Shown here: positions 52,475 to 61,136 of the stretch, one piece after another
How positions within the stretch are numbered: position 1 is the first letter of the stretch
How the letters are laid out: each line of letters begins with the position of its first letter
Origin: Colwellia sp.
Lineage (GTDB): Bacteria > Pseudomonadota > Gammaproteobacteria > Enterobacterales > Alteromonadaceae
NCBI GenBank assembly: GCA_022969175.1
Contig: JALJPB010000020.1
Location: 1-61,136, forward strand
Length of the DNA: 61,136 nt
Direction of reading: 5' to 3'
The notes under the pieces: generated by a model
What the model was told of the DNA's origin: nothing
Databases searched by the model: none
Seen by the model: only the letters and a program-made list of their open reading frames with translations
Position numbers and translations under genes: made by a program

Positions 52475-55400
52475 GTGATAAAAATATTGCTAGGATGTTT
52501 TTATTATTTACAAGCTTTTTTGTTGTTGCTTGCCAGATGACATCGCCAGGCGAGAGCCAGGAAACAAGTAAAAGAGCAACATTATTAGATTTAGCTCAAT
52601 CTCAAGAAAATATCCTGTTTGATGACTTACAGTTATCAAAAAAACAACGAGAAGATAAACTGGCAAAAATTTATCAATCCATCTTAACTCTTTCTCCAGA
52701 CCCTCAAGTTCGTACTCAAGTAGAGTATCGTTTAGTACAAATGGATTCAGAAGCATATGAAAACATTGACTTTGAAAGTTTAACACAAGAACAATTGGAT
52801 AATAAACTTAGCGAACTTGTTAGTAAATATAAGAATTTATTAACAAGTTATCCTAATAAAACTGAGAATGAATTTATTCAGTATCAATTAGCGAAAGCAT
52901 TAGATTTACAGGGCAGGTTAGATGAAAGTTTAACCGTTATGGAATCATTATTATCCCACTATCCTAATAGTCAATTTTATGCTGAATTGAACTTTAGACG
53001 AGGAGAAATTTATTATAATCTCGCTGATTATTCTGCTGCATTTTATGCTTATCAAAATGTTAATAATTTAAAAGGTGATGAGAAAAATAGTTCGAAATAT
53101 CAGCTGAATAGTTTATACATGTCAGGGTGGGCATTATTTAAACTAGATAAGCTTGCTGAGGCTGACATTAAGTTTATTCAAGTGATAGATTTAGTCATTA
53201 AGAATGAAAAAAAGGAATTTTATCCTGATGATTTTAGTTTTGAGCTATTAAACAGTCATCAATTAAACTTAGTCATAGATGCACAACGTATTTTAAATAT
53301 TTCTTTGAGTCAGCAAAATCAATCTCAATCTCTACTTTCATTAATCAATGCACAGTTGGCTAATAAACAAGGGCATTTATATTTATACCAACACATTCTC
53401 TTTAAGAACTTAGCAGACTTCTTAATAGAAAAAGAACTAGAGCATGATGCGGAACAAACTTATTTAGCTTATATCAATGCTTCAAAGCATAAAGCTTCAA
53501 TACAAAGAGCTTCAAATAATGGGCAGCAAAACTCGGCATATTTATCAGAAATTTGGTCTGCTAGGTTTTCAATAGAGTTATTAAGCTTATACAAAAAGCA
53601 AGGGAAGTATAAAGCAATACGATCACTAAAAGAGCGGTATGTACTTGATTACGGTCTAGATAGTGAAATGTTTCTTAAAGCAGCCAATTATCAGCGAGAT
53701 GAGCTTTTACCGAATTTACTTTTATTTAGTTATCAACATTCAAGATCACTTTATGCAAAAGCTCAAGCAATAAAGAAAACTCAACCGAGAATAAATGCTT
53801 TTAAAGAAACAGCTCTTTGGTTAAAAGAGTATTTGTCGATTGGTAATCACCCGCAAGCTAAAGTATTGTTGACAGAAGTTACTGACTCTTTATTGCGGGA
53901 TGAGTTTCTATTTGCCGAAGCTAATTTTGAAGCTCAAGAATATCAACAAGCACTTAACAGTTATCAACGAATTGCTTATCAAACTCCAATAAAACAAGGC
54001 AGTGATCTAGTTAGTCTTTCAGGTAAAGTAGCAGGAGAAATGAAATTTCGTTTAGAGGCTGCTTATGCTGCGACTATAACGATACAAAAAATAATATCAA
54101 AGACATCTGAAGACGCAAGAACATCCAAGTCCAATACCAGAGTAAATAATGATACAGATGAAAACTACCAAGCATTGTTAATTGAACGTACACGGTTAAA
54201 TACTCTTTTTATAACAACATATCCTCATGATTTTCGTGCCCTTGATTTAGCTATATTTGAAGCTCAATTTGCTTTTAAATCTTTAGATTATTCATCAGTA
54301 GAATATTTTAATGATTTTGTTTTACATCGTTATAAAGCTGATTCTGCATCGGTTGCATTAAACAATAAGTTACCTGTGTTAAGTGCTAAAGGGAAAAAAC
54401 ATGTAGAAATTGCCAGTCAATTACAAGCGAATGCACTTTATAAGTTAGCTAATTATGAGGCGGCTGAACTCAGTTATATTTTAGCGTTACGATACGTCAA
54501 AAAGGAGCAAGGAATTTGGTCTCAAATGAAGACGTTATTAGCTTCGTGTATCTATTTTCAAGGACAGTTCTTTGAGAAAAGATACTACCAACGAAAACTT
54601 GAAACAAGTTCTGATAATCTTGCTTTAACTAATCTACTTGCAGAGCAAGCCATTGAAAATTACTTAAGAATTCATTCAGTTTCCGGTCATTCAACATATG
54701 CAATAACAGGTCAATTTGATGCGGCAAATTTATTATTAGAACAAAAGTCTTGGCAGCGTGCTGTTGAAGAGTTAACTGTTTTTAAGAAACGATACCCAAG
54801 TCATGAATATTCAACTTCAATTCCAGCCAAATTAGCGAAATCTTATGAGGCTATGGAACAATGGGAGTTGGCTGCTAACCAGTTATTGTTAATGATCAAC
54901 CAACCAGTGGTTAAGCCTATTTCAGACACGGTTACACCATTAAGTAATGAAAATCCGACATTGTTGAACCCAAGGTTTAATAGAGAAATTCAATATACCG
55001 CTGCTCAATATTATGTCAAAGCGGGTAATATCCCTAAAGCCATTGTTACCTATAGGACATACGCACATACATATCCTAAGCCGTTTGATGTTGCCCAAGA
55101 AGTCCGTTTTAAGTTAAGTCTGTTTTATCAAGAGTCTAATCAAATCAATAAGCAGTATTTTTGGTATCGTAAAATTATCAGTTCTCATGATGATCAAATT
55201 GACAAAGGAGCTAAACAGCTAACAAGTAATACGCTTTCTCGTTCCACTTATTTAGCTTCCATTTCTGCTTTAGGGCTTGGTAAGGCGCATCAACAAGCAT
55301 TTAAAAGAGCAAAGCTTAAAAGCCCATTAATTAAAACATTAAAAGTTAAACAAAAAGCAATGAAAACAGCGATTCGCTACTATCAAAAATTATTATCTTA

Positions 55401-55719
55401 TCAATTAACCGATTTTGTACCCAACGCTACTTTTAATTTAGCTGAAATGTATCGACAACTTGCTGCAGATGTTATGTTTTCCGAGCGGCCAAGTGATTTG
55501 GATGAATTATCATTAGAAGAGTATGAAATATTACTTGAAGAAATTGCTTATCCATTTGAAGAAAAAGCTATTGAAATCCATGCGAGCAATGCAGAAAGAT
55601 CTTGGCAAGGTATTTATGATAATTGGGTGGCTAAAAGTTTTGAAGTTCTGGCCGAATTAGATCCTGTACAATTCAATAAACATGAGAAAGTTAACCATGC
55701 TGTTTCATCAATACATTAA
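52471..55719 (+). CDS. Very large TPR lipoprotein
   Basis: 1082 residues from a TTG that overlaps the previous stop (TTGA) and has GAGGGCAGAG upstream. An ATG at 52495 is an alternative. The lipobox is FFVVACQM (Cys about 21). Nearly the whole protein is TPR-type helical repeats, for example FIQYQLAKALDLQGRLDESL, ELNFRRGEIYYNLADYSAAF, AEANFEAQEYQQALNSYQRI and AAQYYVKAGNIPKAIVTYRT. It probably sits on the inner face of the outer membrane and spans the periplasm as a scaffold. The next gene overlaps its end by 38 bases. Confidence 0.85.
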   Translation: MSDKNIARMFLLFTSFFVVACQMTSPGESQETSKRATLLDLAQSQENILFDDLQLSKKQREDKLAKIYQSILTLSPDPQVRTQVEYRLVQMDSEAYENIDFESLTQEQLDNKLSELVSKYKNLLTSYPNKTENEFIQYQLAKALDLQGRLDESLTVMESLLSHYPNSQFYAELNFRRGEIYYNLADYSAAFYAYQNVNNLKGDEKNSSKYQLNSLYMSGWALFKLDKLAEADIKFIQVIDLVIKNEKKEFYPDDFSFELLNSHQLNLVIDAQRILNISLSQQNQSQSLLSLINAQLANKQGHLYLYQHILFKNLADFLIEKELEHDAEQTYLAYINASKHKASIQRASNNGQQNSAYLSEIWSARFSIELLSLYKKQGKYKAIRSLKERYVLDYGLDSEMFLKAANYQRDELLPNLLLFSYQHSRSLYAKAQAIKKTQPRINAFKETALWLKEYLSIGNHPQAKVLLTEVTDSLLRDEFLFAEANFEAQEYQQALNSYQRIAYQTPIKQGSDLVSLSGKVAGEMKFRLEAAYAATITIQKIISKTSEDARTSKSNTRVNNDTDENYQALLIERTRLNTLFITTYPHDFRALDLAIFEAQFAFKSLDYSSVEYFNDFVLHRYKADSASVALNNKLPVLSAKGKKHVEIASQLQANALYKLANYEAAELSYILALRYVKKEQGIWSQMKTLLASCIYFQGQFFEKRYYQRKLETSSDNLALTNLLAEQAIENYLRIHSVSGHSTYAITGQFDAANLLLEQKSWQRAVEELTVFKKRYPSHEYSTSIPAKLAKSYEAMEQWELAANQLLLMINQPVVKPISDTVTPLSNENPTLLNPRFNREIQYTAAQYYVKAGNIPKAIVTYRTYAHTYPKPFDVAQEVRFKLSLFYQESNQINKQYFWYRKIISSHDDQIDKGAKQLTSNTLSRSTYLASISALGLGKAHQQAFKRAKLKSPLIKTLKVKQKAMKTAIRYYQKLLSYQLTDFVPNATFNLAEMYRQLAADVMFSERPSDLDELSLEEYEILLEEIAYPFEEKAIEIHASNAERSWQGIYDNWVAKSFEVLAELDPVQFNKHEKVNHAVSSIH

Positions 55720-56527
55720 TCAAAATAAAAATCCAACTTCTGCTAAGTTATTGAGGGCGATTTTTAGTAACTGTTGTTTATTTTTCCTCTTGTTTTTGGT
55801 TAGTTGCACCTCGGTTAATGAAAAAGCCGAAAATTCGCAAAACGTAAAAAATAACAAAAAGATCACAAACAAAGAAAGAAATGATGATATTAAAATAATA
55901 TCAAATGAACTGATTGCATTGGTTGAGTCAACACCTGAAAATGGTACGCAAACTAGAGAGCTTAATAAGTTAGATGAAATAGGTGTTGTTCTAAAAAAGA
56001 ATAACAACTTATATCTAGAACAAATCTCGACCTTAACGATTAATGTGCCTGAAAAAACGAACAAAAACTATCAACAGGCGTTAATCGCCATGAAAAACAA
56101 AGACTGGCAAAGCGCTAATCACTTATTTGACCAGGTAATTGTCGCAGAACCCAAGTTATCAGGCAGTTATGTCAATAAAAGTATAATTGCCATGGCACAA
56201 AATAAGATGATAATTGCACAATTTAATATTGAGCGAGCAATAAGGGCTAATCCACTTAACCCCTACGCATATAATCTACAAGGGCAGTTGTCTCGACTCA
56301 AAGGTGATTTTATATTGTCTGAAAAAAGTTATTTAAAAGCACTGTCTATTTGGCCAGATTATCCAGAAGTTCATTGGAACTATGCGGTATTACTGGAGCT
56401 TTATCGAGGGCGTTACTTTGATGCTAAAACTTATTATCTTTCTTATCAAAAGTTATTACCTGACGATAAGCTCGTTAAGCGCTCAATCGCTGGTTTAGAA
56501 ATTAAAATTGCTAGAGCGGAGAATTAA
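55682..56527 (+). CDS. TPR lipoprotein
   Basis: Up to 281 residues; an ATG at 55697 is also possible. The lipobox is LFLVSCTS (Cys about 42), after a rather long N-terminus. A charged linker (about 45-125) precedes three or four TPR units: YQQALIAMKNKDWQSANHLF, GSYVNKSIIAMAQNKMI, PYAYNLQGQLSRLKGDFILS and VHWNYAVLLELYRGRYFD. It overlaps the large TPR gene by 38 bases and precedes the small secreted protein by three bases, so it is in the same operon. A likely scaffold or assembly factor. Confidence 0.83.
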   Translation: MRKLTMLFHQYINQNKNPTSAKLLRAIFSNCCLFFLLFLVSCTSVNEKAENSQNVKNNKKITNKERNDDIKIISNELIALVESTPENGTQTRELNKLDEIGVVLKKNNNLYLEQISTLTINVPEKTNKNYQQALIAMKNKDWQSANHLFDQVIVAEPKLSGSYVNKSIIAMAQNKMIIAQFNIERAIRANPLNPYAYNLQGQLSRLKGDFILSEKSYLKALSIWPDYPEVHWNYAVLLELYRGRYFDAKTYYLSYQKLLPDDKLVKRSIAGLEIKIARAEN

Positions 56528-56530
56528 CCC

Positions 56531-56896
56531 ATGATTATAGGTAATAAAAATTATGCTCGTTTTATCAATGTTTTGATCTGTGCTTTCATCGTTTGTTGTT
56601 ACTTCATTGCTTTTAATTCGTTAGCGAAAACTGAGGTTAATAATCAAGAATCGAAAACAATTAAAAAAGTTCAAACAGAGAAAAAAATAGAGAATAAATC
56701 AACAACGATAGTGATCAATTCTCAAGTAAAGGGAACACAAGAGCAACCTAAAGTCTTATATGTTATGCCGTGGCAAGGAACTAAAAAACCGATTGTCATT
56801 GATAGTAATAATCAAACCATTGTTATGCCTAAATTTAAGCCGATTAACCCGAAAGAATTTAAAGAAGAAATCAGTCGTTATTATAATAAACATTAA
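56531..56896 (+). CDS. Small secreted protein with conserved QEQPKVLYVMPWQ block
   Basis: 121 residues with a hydrophobic signal or anchor segment (VLICAFIVCCYFIAFNSLA), a lysine-rich linker, and the block VKGTQEQPKVLYVMPWQGTK at about 70-90. I recall the same block in small proteins beside ExbD/AgmX gene sets in other Gammaproteobacteria. That would make it a fixed part of the module, but I did not check. Short basic C-terminus. Function unknown. Confidence 0.75.
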   Translation: MIIGNKNYARFINVLICAFIVCCYFIAFNSLAKTEVNNQESKTIKKVQTEKKIENKSTTIVINSQVKGTQEQPKVLYVMPWQGTKKPIVIDSNNQTIVMPKFKPINPKEFKEEISRYYNKH

Positions 56897-56968
56897 ACAT
56901 TTTAGTCGGTATCGGAATTACCATAATAAGAGATAGCTGACTAATACAAAGAAATATAAGGAATAGAA

Positions 56969-57622
56969 ATGAGTTTTATTGATCCAATTATCGCCTTTTT
57001 ACAAGATGGCGGTTCGTTTATTTATCCCATTGCTTTAGTTTTAGTTATTGGTTTAGCTATTGCAATAGAGCGTTGGTGGTATTTGAGCACGATGCTAAGA
57101 ACAAATAACAAAGCTTACGCTTTAGTTAAAGATATATTAAAACAAGGTGATTTAGATAAAATAAGTCAATTAGCAAAGAATAATAGCGCGCCAATTTTTG
57201 ATGTATTACTCTCTGGTATAACTCGGTTATCTCAAGTAAAGCGACGAGAAGATGTTGAATATGCTATGGAAGAAACCATGATGGAATATATGTTACGCCT
57301 TGAAAAGCGAACACCATTTTTAGCTGTGCTAGCTAATATTGCTACCTTACTTGGTTTACTTGGTACTATTATGGGGTTAATAGCTGCATTCTCAGCGGTT
57401 GCTACAGCCGATCCAGCCGATAAAGCTACATTACTCTCTGCAAGTATTTCTGTGGCAATGAACACTACAGCTTTTGGCTTAATTACCGCTATTCCACTTA
57501 TTTTGATGCACGCTAATCTACAAGGGAAAACTGCGGCAATTGTAGATTCTATGGAAATGGCTGGTATTAAATTGTTAAATTCATTGTCATTTAGTCAGCA
57601 ACCAGAAGAAAATCGTCGTTAA
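56969..57622 (+). CDS. MotA/TolQ/ExbB proton-channel family protein
   Basis: 217 residues with three membrane helices (about 17-36, 117-142 and 157-181), as in ExbB/TolQ. The channel block reads LANIATLLGLLGTIMGLIAAF and SISVAMNTTAFGLITAIP. The Glu that is conserved in E. coli ExbB (Glu176) aligns with Val162 here, while the pore threonines remain. This variant also occurs, as I recall, in gliding-type AglR/TolQ groups. It provides the stator part of a proton-driven device with the two ExbD proteins that follow 2 and 550 bases later. An ATAAGGAA site precedes the ATG. Confidence 0.93.
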   Translation: MSFIDPIIAFLQDGGSFIYPIALVLVIGLAIAIERWWYLSTMLRTNNKAYALVKDILKQGDLDKISQLAKNNSAPIFDVLLSGITRLSQVKRREDVEYAMEETMMEYMLRLEKRTPFLAVLANIATLLGLLGTIMGLIAAFSAVATADPADKATLLSASISVAMNTTAFGLITAIPLILMHANLQGKTAAIVDSMEMAGIKLLNSLSFSQQPEENRR

Positions 57623-57624
57623 TC

Positions 57625-58170
57625 ATGATTAGCCGCCGTCGTCGTCGCCATAAAGCAAAAGATGTTGAGTTAGATATTACGTCATTTATGAACTTGATGG
57701 TCATTCTAGTGCCGGTATTATTGCTAGGTATGGTGTTTTCTCAAGTTAGAATTCTCAATTTGCAATTACCAATAAATTCAAATACTGATAGCCAACAAGA
57801 AAATGAAGTTAAAAAGAATTTAGAGCTCATAATTAATGAAAATAATTTTGAGCTTAATTACCCCGAAGGTGTTCTATTAAAAAGCTTTCCTAAGAAAGAT
57901 GAAGAATATGACTTTAGTCTTTTATCTACATATCTGCAGGATTTAAAATTAACTTTTCAACAAAATAATATTGATAAAAATGAAATTACTATTTTACTCG
58001 CGCCAAGTGTTAATTATCAAACCTTGGTCTCTGCTATGGACACTGTGAGATCTTTTAAGGCTGTAGTGGCTGCTAATTTGGTAGATGCTGAACTTTTTCC
58101 ATTCATTTCTTTAGGGGATGCTCCAATAACTGATTTAACACAAAGCATTCCTTCTGAAGGAGCGGATTAA
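57625..58170 (+). CDS. ExbD/TolR family protein lacking the membrane Asp (ExbD-1)
   Basis: 181 residues: a basic N-terminus (SRRRRRHKAK), one membrane helix (about 20-40) and a periplasmic domain. In E. coli ExbD the helix has TPFIDVMLVLL with Asp25, essential for proton use. Here the aligned stretch is TSFMNLMVILV with Asn23, so the residue is missing. Asp17 lies at the cytoplasmic edge and is not equivalent. It is followed with one base of overlap (TAATG) by a second ExbD that keeps the Asp, so the two may form an asymmetric dimer. Confidence 0.9.
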   Translation: MISRRRRRHKAKDVELDITSFMNLMVILVPVLLLGMVFSQVRILNLQLPINSNTDSQQENEVKKNLELIINENNFELNYPEGVLLKSFPKKDEEYDFSLLSTYLQDLKLTFQQNNIDKNEITILLAPSVNYQTLVSAMDTVRSFKAVVAANLVDAELFPFISLGDAPITDLTQSIPSEGAD

Positions 58171-58700
58171 TGAAACAGTCTATGAAAGCAAAACGGTTAG
58201 CAAAGCATCACAAACGATTTGGTAAAACGGGTCAATTAAATTTAGTTGCGTTGATGGATATATTTACCATTCTAGTCTTCTTTTTAATGGTTAATCAATC
58301 AGATGTGAGAGTATTACAAACAACGAAAGAGATAAAACTTCCCGTTTCTTTAGCTGAAGAGTTACCTGCAGAAAATTTAATAATTACCCTACTGCCTAAT
58401 AATATTTTAATACAAGAAAGAGCTATTTTGGCTAGTAGCCAAGTTATTTCAACAATGAGTGAACCTGAACTAAAAAAACTTATTGATGCAATTAAACAAG
58501 AGTTAAATTATCAAACGAGTAAACGAAATAAATTGACTAAAATAGAACAGGAGAAAGGAAAAGCAGTGACCATTATTGGTGATGCCTCTATTCCATATTC
58601 ACTTTTAAAAGAAATTATGGCAGTCTGTGCTGAAAGTGATTATCGAAACATGTCATTAGCGGTACAGCAAATGTCTGTTAAAGATCAAGGTGAACGTTAA
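58170..58700 (+). CDS. ExbD/TolR family protein with the membrane Asp (ExbD-2)
   Basis: 176 residues: a basic N-terminus, one membrane helix (about 24-42, LNLVALMDIFTILVFFLMV) with Asp30 at the position of the essential ExbD Asp25, and a periplasmic domain of about 130 residues. It overlaps ExbD-1 by one base and ends three bases before the AgmX/TonB-like gene. With one TolQ and a second, Asp-less ExbD it should form a TolQ5-ExbD2-type complex, inferred from the known ExbB5D2 stoichiometry. Confidence 0.91.
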   Translation: MKQSMKAKRLAKHHKRFGKTGQLNLVALMDIFTILVFFLMVNQSDVRVLQTTKEIKLPVSLAEELPAENLIITLLPNNILIQERAILASSQVISTMSEPELKKLIDAIKQELNYQTSKRNKLTKIEQEKGKAVTIIGDASIPYSLLKEIMAVCAESDYRNMSLAVQQMSVKDQGER

Positions 58701-58703
58701 TTT

Positions 58704-59624
58704 ATGACCACTTTAGACCTTGATACTAATAATAACGTTAATGATGAACTGTGTTCTTCAGAACAACAAGATATAATTTTTTCCAAAATACTAACTTTCC
58801 TTTTGGCGGTTTATATTGTTTTTGGTCTTATTGTACCTTTTTTGGAACGTATCGAAGTTACCCGCGAAGTCCAAGAGAAAATTTCACCTCAGCTGGCAAA
58901 AGTAATTTTAAAAAAAAAGCAACTGCCGCCACCTGAAAAAATTAAAGAGCAGGCTAAACCTGATGACATTAAAGTAGAAAAGCCAGATAAAACAATACAG
59001 CCGCCTAAAACCAAAAGAGCGATAGCAAAACAAAAAGCTCAGTCTGCGGGACTTGCTGCAATGAAAGATGAATTGTTTGCAATGAGAGACGCTTTTATTA
59101 TACCTTCGAAAAATGCTCCTTTAGTAAAAGGTAATAATGAAGAAGTTAAAGTTAAACGTAAATTACTGACTAGCAAAGCGAGCAAGCAGAGTAAATCACT
59201 GAGGGTCGCGAATGTAACTAAAATGGTTCAAAGTGACGATCTGAGTGGGAAAAAAACCCAAACAATTCGTTTGGCCGCAGAAGAAGTTTTAGTCAATACA
59301 ACTGATGATACTACTAAACTTGAGAGTAGCGCCAATAAACGCTCAGAAGTGACGTTACGTAGAACATTAGAGCAAAGTAAATCTAGACTTTATGCTCTTT
59401 ATAATCGAGCGCTTAGAAAAGACCCTTTTTTAAAGGGAAAAGTATTATTTGAAATTAAAATTCAACCTGACGGGATTGTTAGTCAAGTTGTTATAACCTC
59501 TAGCCAACTCAACAATAAAAAGTTGGAACGACAACTCACTTTAATTTTAAAATCAATCCGTTTTTCTGCAGAGGAAGTCTCATTAATGACAACTATTTGG
59601 GCGATTGAGTTTCTACCAAGTTGA
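58704..59624 (+). CDS. AgmX/TonB-like energy transducer
   Basis: 306 residues: a short cytoplasmic N-terminus, one membrane helix (about 28-47, TFLLAVYIVFGLIVPF), a proline- and lysine-rich periplasmic linker (about 70-110, KKKQLPPPEKIKEQAKPDD), and a C-terminal domain (about 225-306, LRKDPFLKGKVLFEIKIQPD with VVITSSQLNNKKLERQL). That domain is the AgmX/PglI type, a TonB-like fold seen in Myxococcus gliding proteins. It should couple the TolQ/ExbD motor to a partner in the periplasm or outer membrane. It is the last gene of the series; cysD follows after 153 bases. Confidence 0.88.
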   Translation: MTTLDLDTNNNVNDELCSSEQQDIIFSKILTFLLAVYIVFGLIVPFLERIEVTREVQEKISPQLAKVILKKKQLPPPEKIKEQAKPDDIKVEKPDKTIQPPKTKRAIAKQKAQSAGLAAMKDELFAMRDAFIIPSKNAPLVKGNNEEVKVKRKLLTSKASKQSKSLRVANVTKMVQSDDLSGKKTQTIRLAAEEVLVNTTDDTTKLESSANKRSEVTLRRTLEQSKSRLYALYNRALRKDPFLKGKVLFEIKIQPDGIVSQVVITSSQLNNKKLERQLTLILKSIRFSAEEVSLMTTIWAIEFLPS

Positions 59625-59777
59625 GTTAGAAACTATAACCAAGAGATATATTAATTGTAGTTATGAGTTTAGCTTTATATAGCATTTAGTTATATGAAAT
59701 GGATTTGTTAGCTAGAAAAAAGAATAACTATATGGCATTATATTGCCAATCATTTTATCAAAGTTAGTGTACATTCA

Positions 59778-60677
59778 ATGAATTTAACTCATTTACAGAA
59801 GCTTGAAGCTGAATCCATTCATATTATTAGAGAAGTAGCCGCAGAGTTTGATAACCCTGTTATGCTTTATTCTGTAGGTAAAGACTCAGCAGTACTTTTA
59901 CACCTTGCTCGTAAAGCTTTTTCTCCTGGAAAAATTCCTTTTCCTTTACTCCATGTCGATACTGATTGGAAGTTTAAAGAAATGATTGCTTTTCGCGATA
60001 AAATGGCCAAAAAATATGATTTTGAATTATTGGTTCACAAAAATCCTGAAGGTGTGGCGATGGGTATAAGCCCATTTGTTCATGGTAGTGCTAAACATAC
60101 CGATATAATGAAAACTCAAGGGTTAAAACAAGCCCTTGATCATTATGGCTTTGACGCTGCTTTTGGTGGTGCTCGCCGTGATGAAGAAAAATCTCGAGCT
60201 AAAGAACGAGTGTATTCTTTCAGAGACAAAAATCATGCGTGGGACCCAAAGAAGCAGCGTCCTGAGTTGTGGAATGTTTATAACAGTAAAGTGGATCAAG
60301 GGGAGAGTATTAGAGTCTTTCCGTTGTCTAATTGGACTGAGTTGGATATTTGGCAATACATCTACCTCGAGAATATTGAAATTGTGCCACTGTATTTGGC
60401 CAAAGAACGCCCAGTCGTAGAACGTGACGGTACCTTGATTATGGTAGACGACGAACGTATGCCTTTAGAAGAGGGTGAAACGCCAGAAATGAAAATGGTA
60501 CGATTTAGAACCCTCGGTTGTTATCCACTAACGGGCGCTGTAGAGTCTGATGCAGCCACCTTACCAGAAATTATTCAAGAAATGTTGTTAACCAAAACCT
60601 CTGAGCGTCAAGGCCGCATGATTGATCATGATTCGGCTGGTTCGATGGAAAAGAAAAAGATGGAAGGGTATTTTTAA
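59778..60677 (+). CDS. cysD: Sulfate adenylyltransferase subunit 2 CysD
   Basis: 299 residues. The PP-loop [17 protein letters not shown] near residue 33 is the ATP-pyrophosphatase motif, followed by DTDWKFKEM and [16 protein letters not shown], matching CysD throughout; the usual length is about 302. With CysN it makes adenylyl sulfate in assimilatory sulfate reduction. The stop overlaps the cysN start as TAATG. The 153 bases upstream are AT-rich and hold its promoter; I see no clear CysB site. Confidence 0.96.
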   Translation: MNLTHLQKLEAESIHIIREVAAEFDNPVMLYSVGKDSAVLLHLARKAFSPGKIPFPLLHVDTDWKFKEMIAFRDKMAKKYDFELLVHKNPEGVAMGISPFVHGSAKHTDIMKTQGLKQALDHYGFDAAFGGARRDEEKSRAKERVYSFRDKNHAWDPKKQRPELWNVYNSKVDQGESIRVFPLSNWTELDIWQYIYLENIEIVPLYLAKERPVVERDGTLIMVDDERMPLEEGETPEMKMVRFRTLGCYPLTGAVESDAATLPEIIQEMLLTKTSERQGRMIDHDSAGSMEKKKMEGYF

Positions 60678-61136
60678 TGGCACACCAATCCGATTTAATT
60701 CAAGAAGATATCCTAGAATATTTAAGACAACATGAAAACAAAGAGCTATTGCGCTTTATTACATGTGGCTCGGTTGATGATGGTAAGAGTACGTTAATTG
60801 GTCGGTTGTTGCATGACTCAAAAATGATTTTTGAGGACCAATTGGCCGCAATCAAAAATGATTCAAAGCGCTTTAATACGACCGACGAGCAAATAGATTT
60901 GGCGCTTTTGGTCGACGGTCTTCAATCAGAGCGTGAGCAGGGCATTACTATTGATGTGGCGTATCGATATTTTAGTACCGATAAAAGAAAGTTTATTATT
61001 GCTGACACGCCAGGACATGAGCAATATACCCGAAATATGGCAACGGGGGCGTCGACAGCAGATCTCGCAATTATTTTAATTGATGCCCGCTATGGCGTTC
61101 AGACCCAAACTCGTCGTCATAGTTTTATTACCTCGT
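60677..61136 (+). CDS. cysN: Sulfate adenylyltransferase subunit 1 CysN (partial, runs off the window)
   Basis: The first 153 residues of CysN. GTPase motifs: P-loop G31-SVDDGKST39, switch region with [15 protein letters not shown], and [17 protein letters not shown] for G3. CysN is the GTP-hydrolysing partner of CysD that drives adenylyl sulfate formation. The ATG overlaps the cysD stop by one base, so the two are co-translated. The remaining two-thirds lies beyond the window edge. Confidence 0.95.
   Translation, partial: MAHQSDLIQEDILEYLRQHENKELLRFITCGSVDDGKSTLIGRLLHDSKMIFEDQLAAIKNDSKRFNTTDEQIDLALLVDGLQSEREQGITIDVAYRYFSTDKRKFIIADTPGHEQYTRNMATGASTADLAIILIDARYGVQTQTRRHSFITS

Noticed and set aside
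59625..59777. CysB-binding site upstream of cysD
   Set aside because: AT-rich sequence offers several loose matches but none convincing.

Overview
The window reads as a chromosomal segment of a low-GC marine gammaproteobacterium of the Alteromonadales, most like Colwellia, Thalassotalea or relatives. This rests on recognisable gammaproteobacterial core genes (rmuC, ubiTUV, rsuA, recQ, csiV-mfd, glpK, cysDN), on protein similarity recalled from memory, on a PEP-CTERM protein and on AT-rich codon use. No database search was run. I saw no rRNA, tRNA, CRISPR array, prophage or insertion sequence.

Layout. 0-4 kb: a metallopeptidase, a membrane protein/winged-helix regulator pair behind three palindromic sites, and an ECF sigma factor with a membrane partner. 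4-11 kb: rmuC, two GGDEF proteins, a sodium symporter, a metallo-beta-lactamase-fold hydrolase and a voltage-gated cation channel. 11.5-14.2 kb: the oxygen-independent ubiquinone genes ubiT and ubiUV around an FNR-like box. 14.5-24 kb: an orphan PEP-CTERM protein, rsuA, recQ, a DUF1244 protein, csiV and mfd. 24-37 kb: accessory enzymes and small envelope proteins (SRPBCC protein, sterol-desaturase-like oxygenase, phosphoesterase-like protein, chemoreceptor, serine hydrolase, DoxX/HvfX-like and peroxiredoxin-like proteins, glpK, DUF2780, DUF1456, ApbE). Short tandem duplications and a 37-bp gene-end duplication are frequent here. 59.8 kb to the end: cysD and the start of cysN.

The most interesting part is 36.8-59.6 kb. 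Next to an ApbE flavin transferase lies a minus-strand operon of a Tat-exported DUF1501 protein, a LamG/cytochrome lipoprotein and a DUF1588-like cytochrome. Divergent from it runs a plus-strand series of 14 genes: an HzsA-related di-haem lipoprotein, three outer-membrane barrel candidates (one with an SH3b domain, one DUF3570), a TlpA thioredoxin, a DUF4266 lipoprotein, a coiled-coil protein, three large or medium TPR proteins, a small secreted protein, and an energising module of one TolQ/ExbB, two different ExbD proteins and an AgmX/TonB-like transducer. I infer one envelope system in which a proton-motive-force-driven motor in the inner membrane acts through TPR scaffolds on a haem- and perhaps flavin-bearing outer-membrane or surface complex. 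Its function is unknown to me. The two ExbD proteins differ at the key membrane residue (Asn in one, Asp in the other), and the TolQ protein lacks the usual conserved glutamate.
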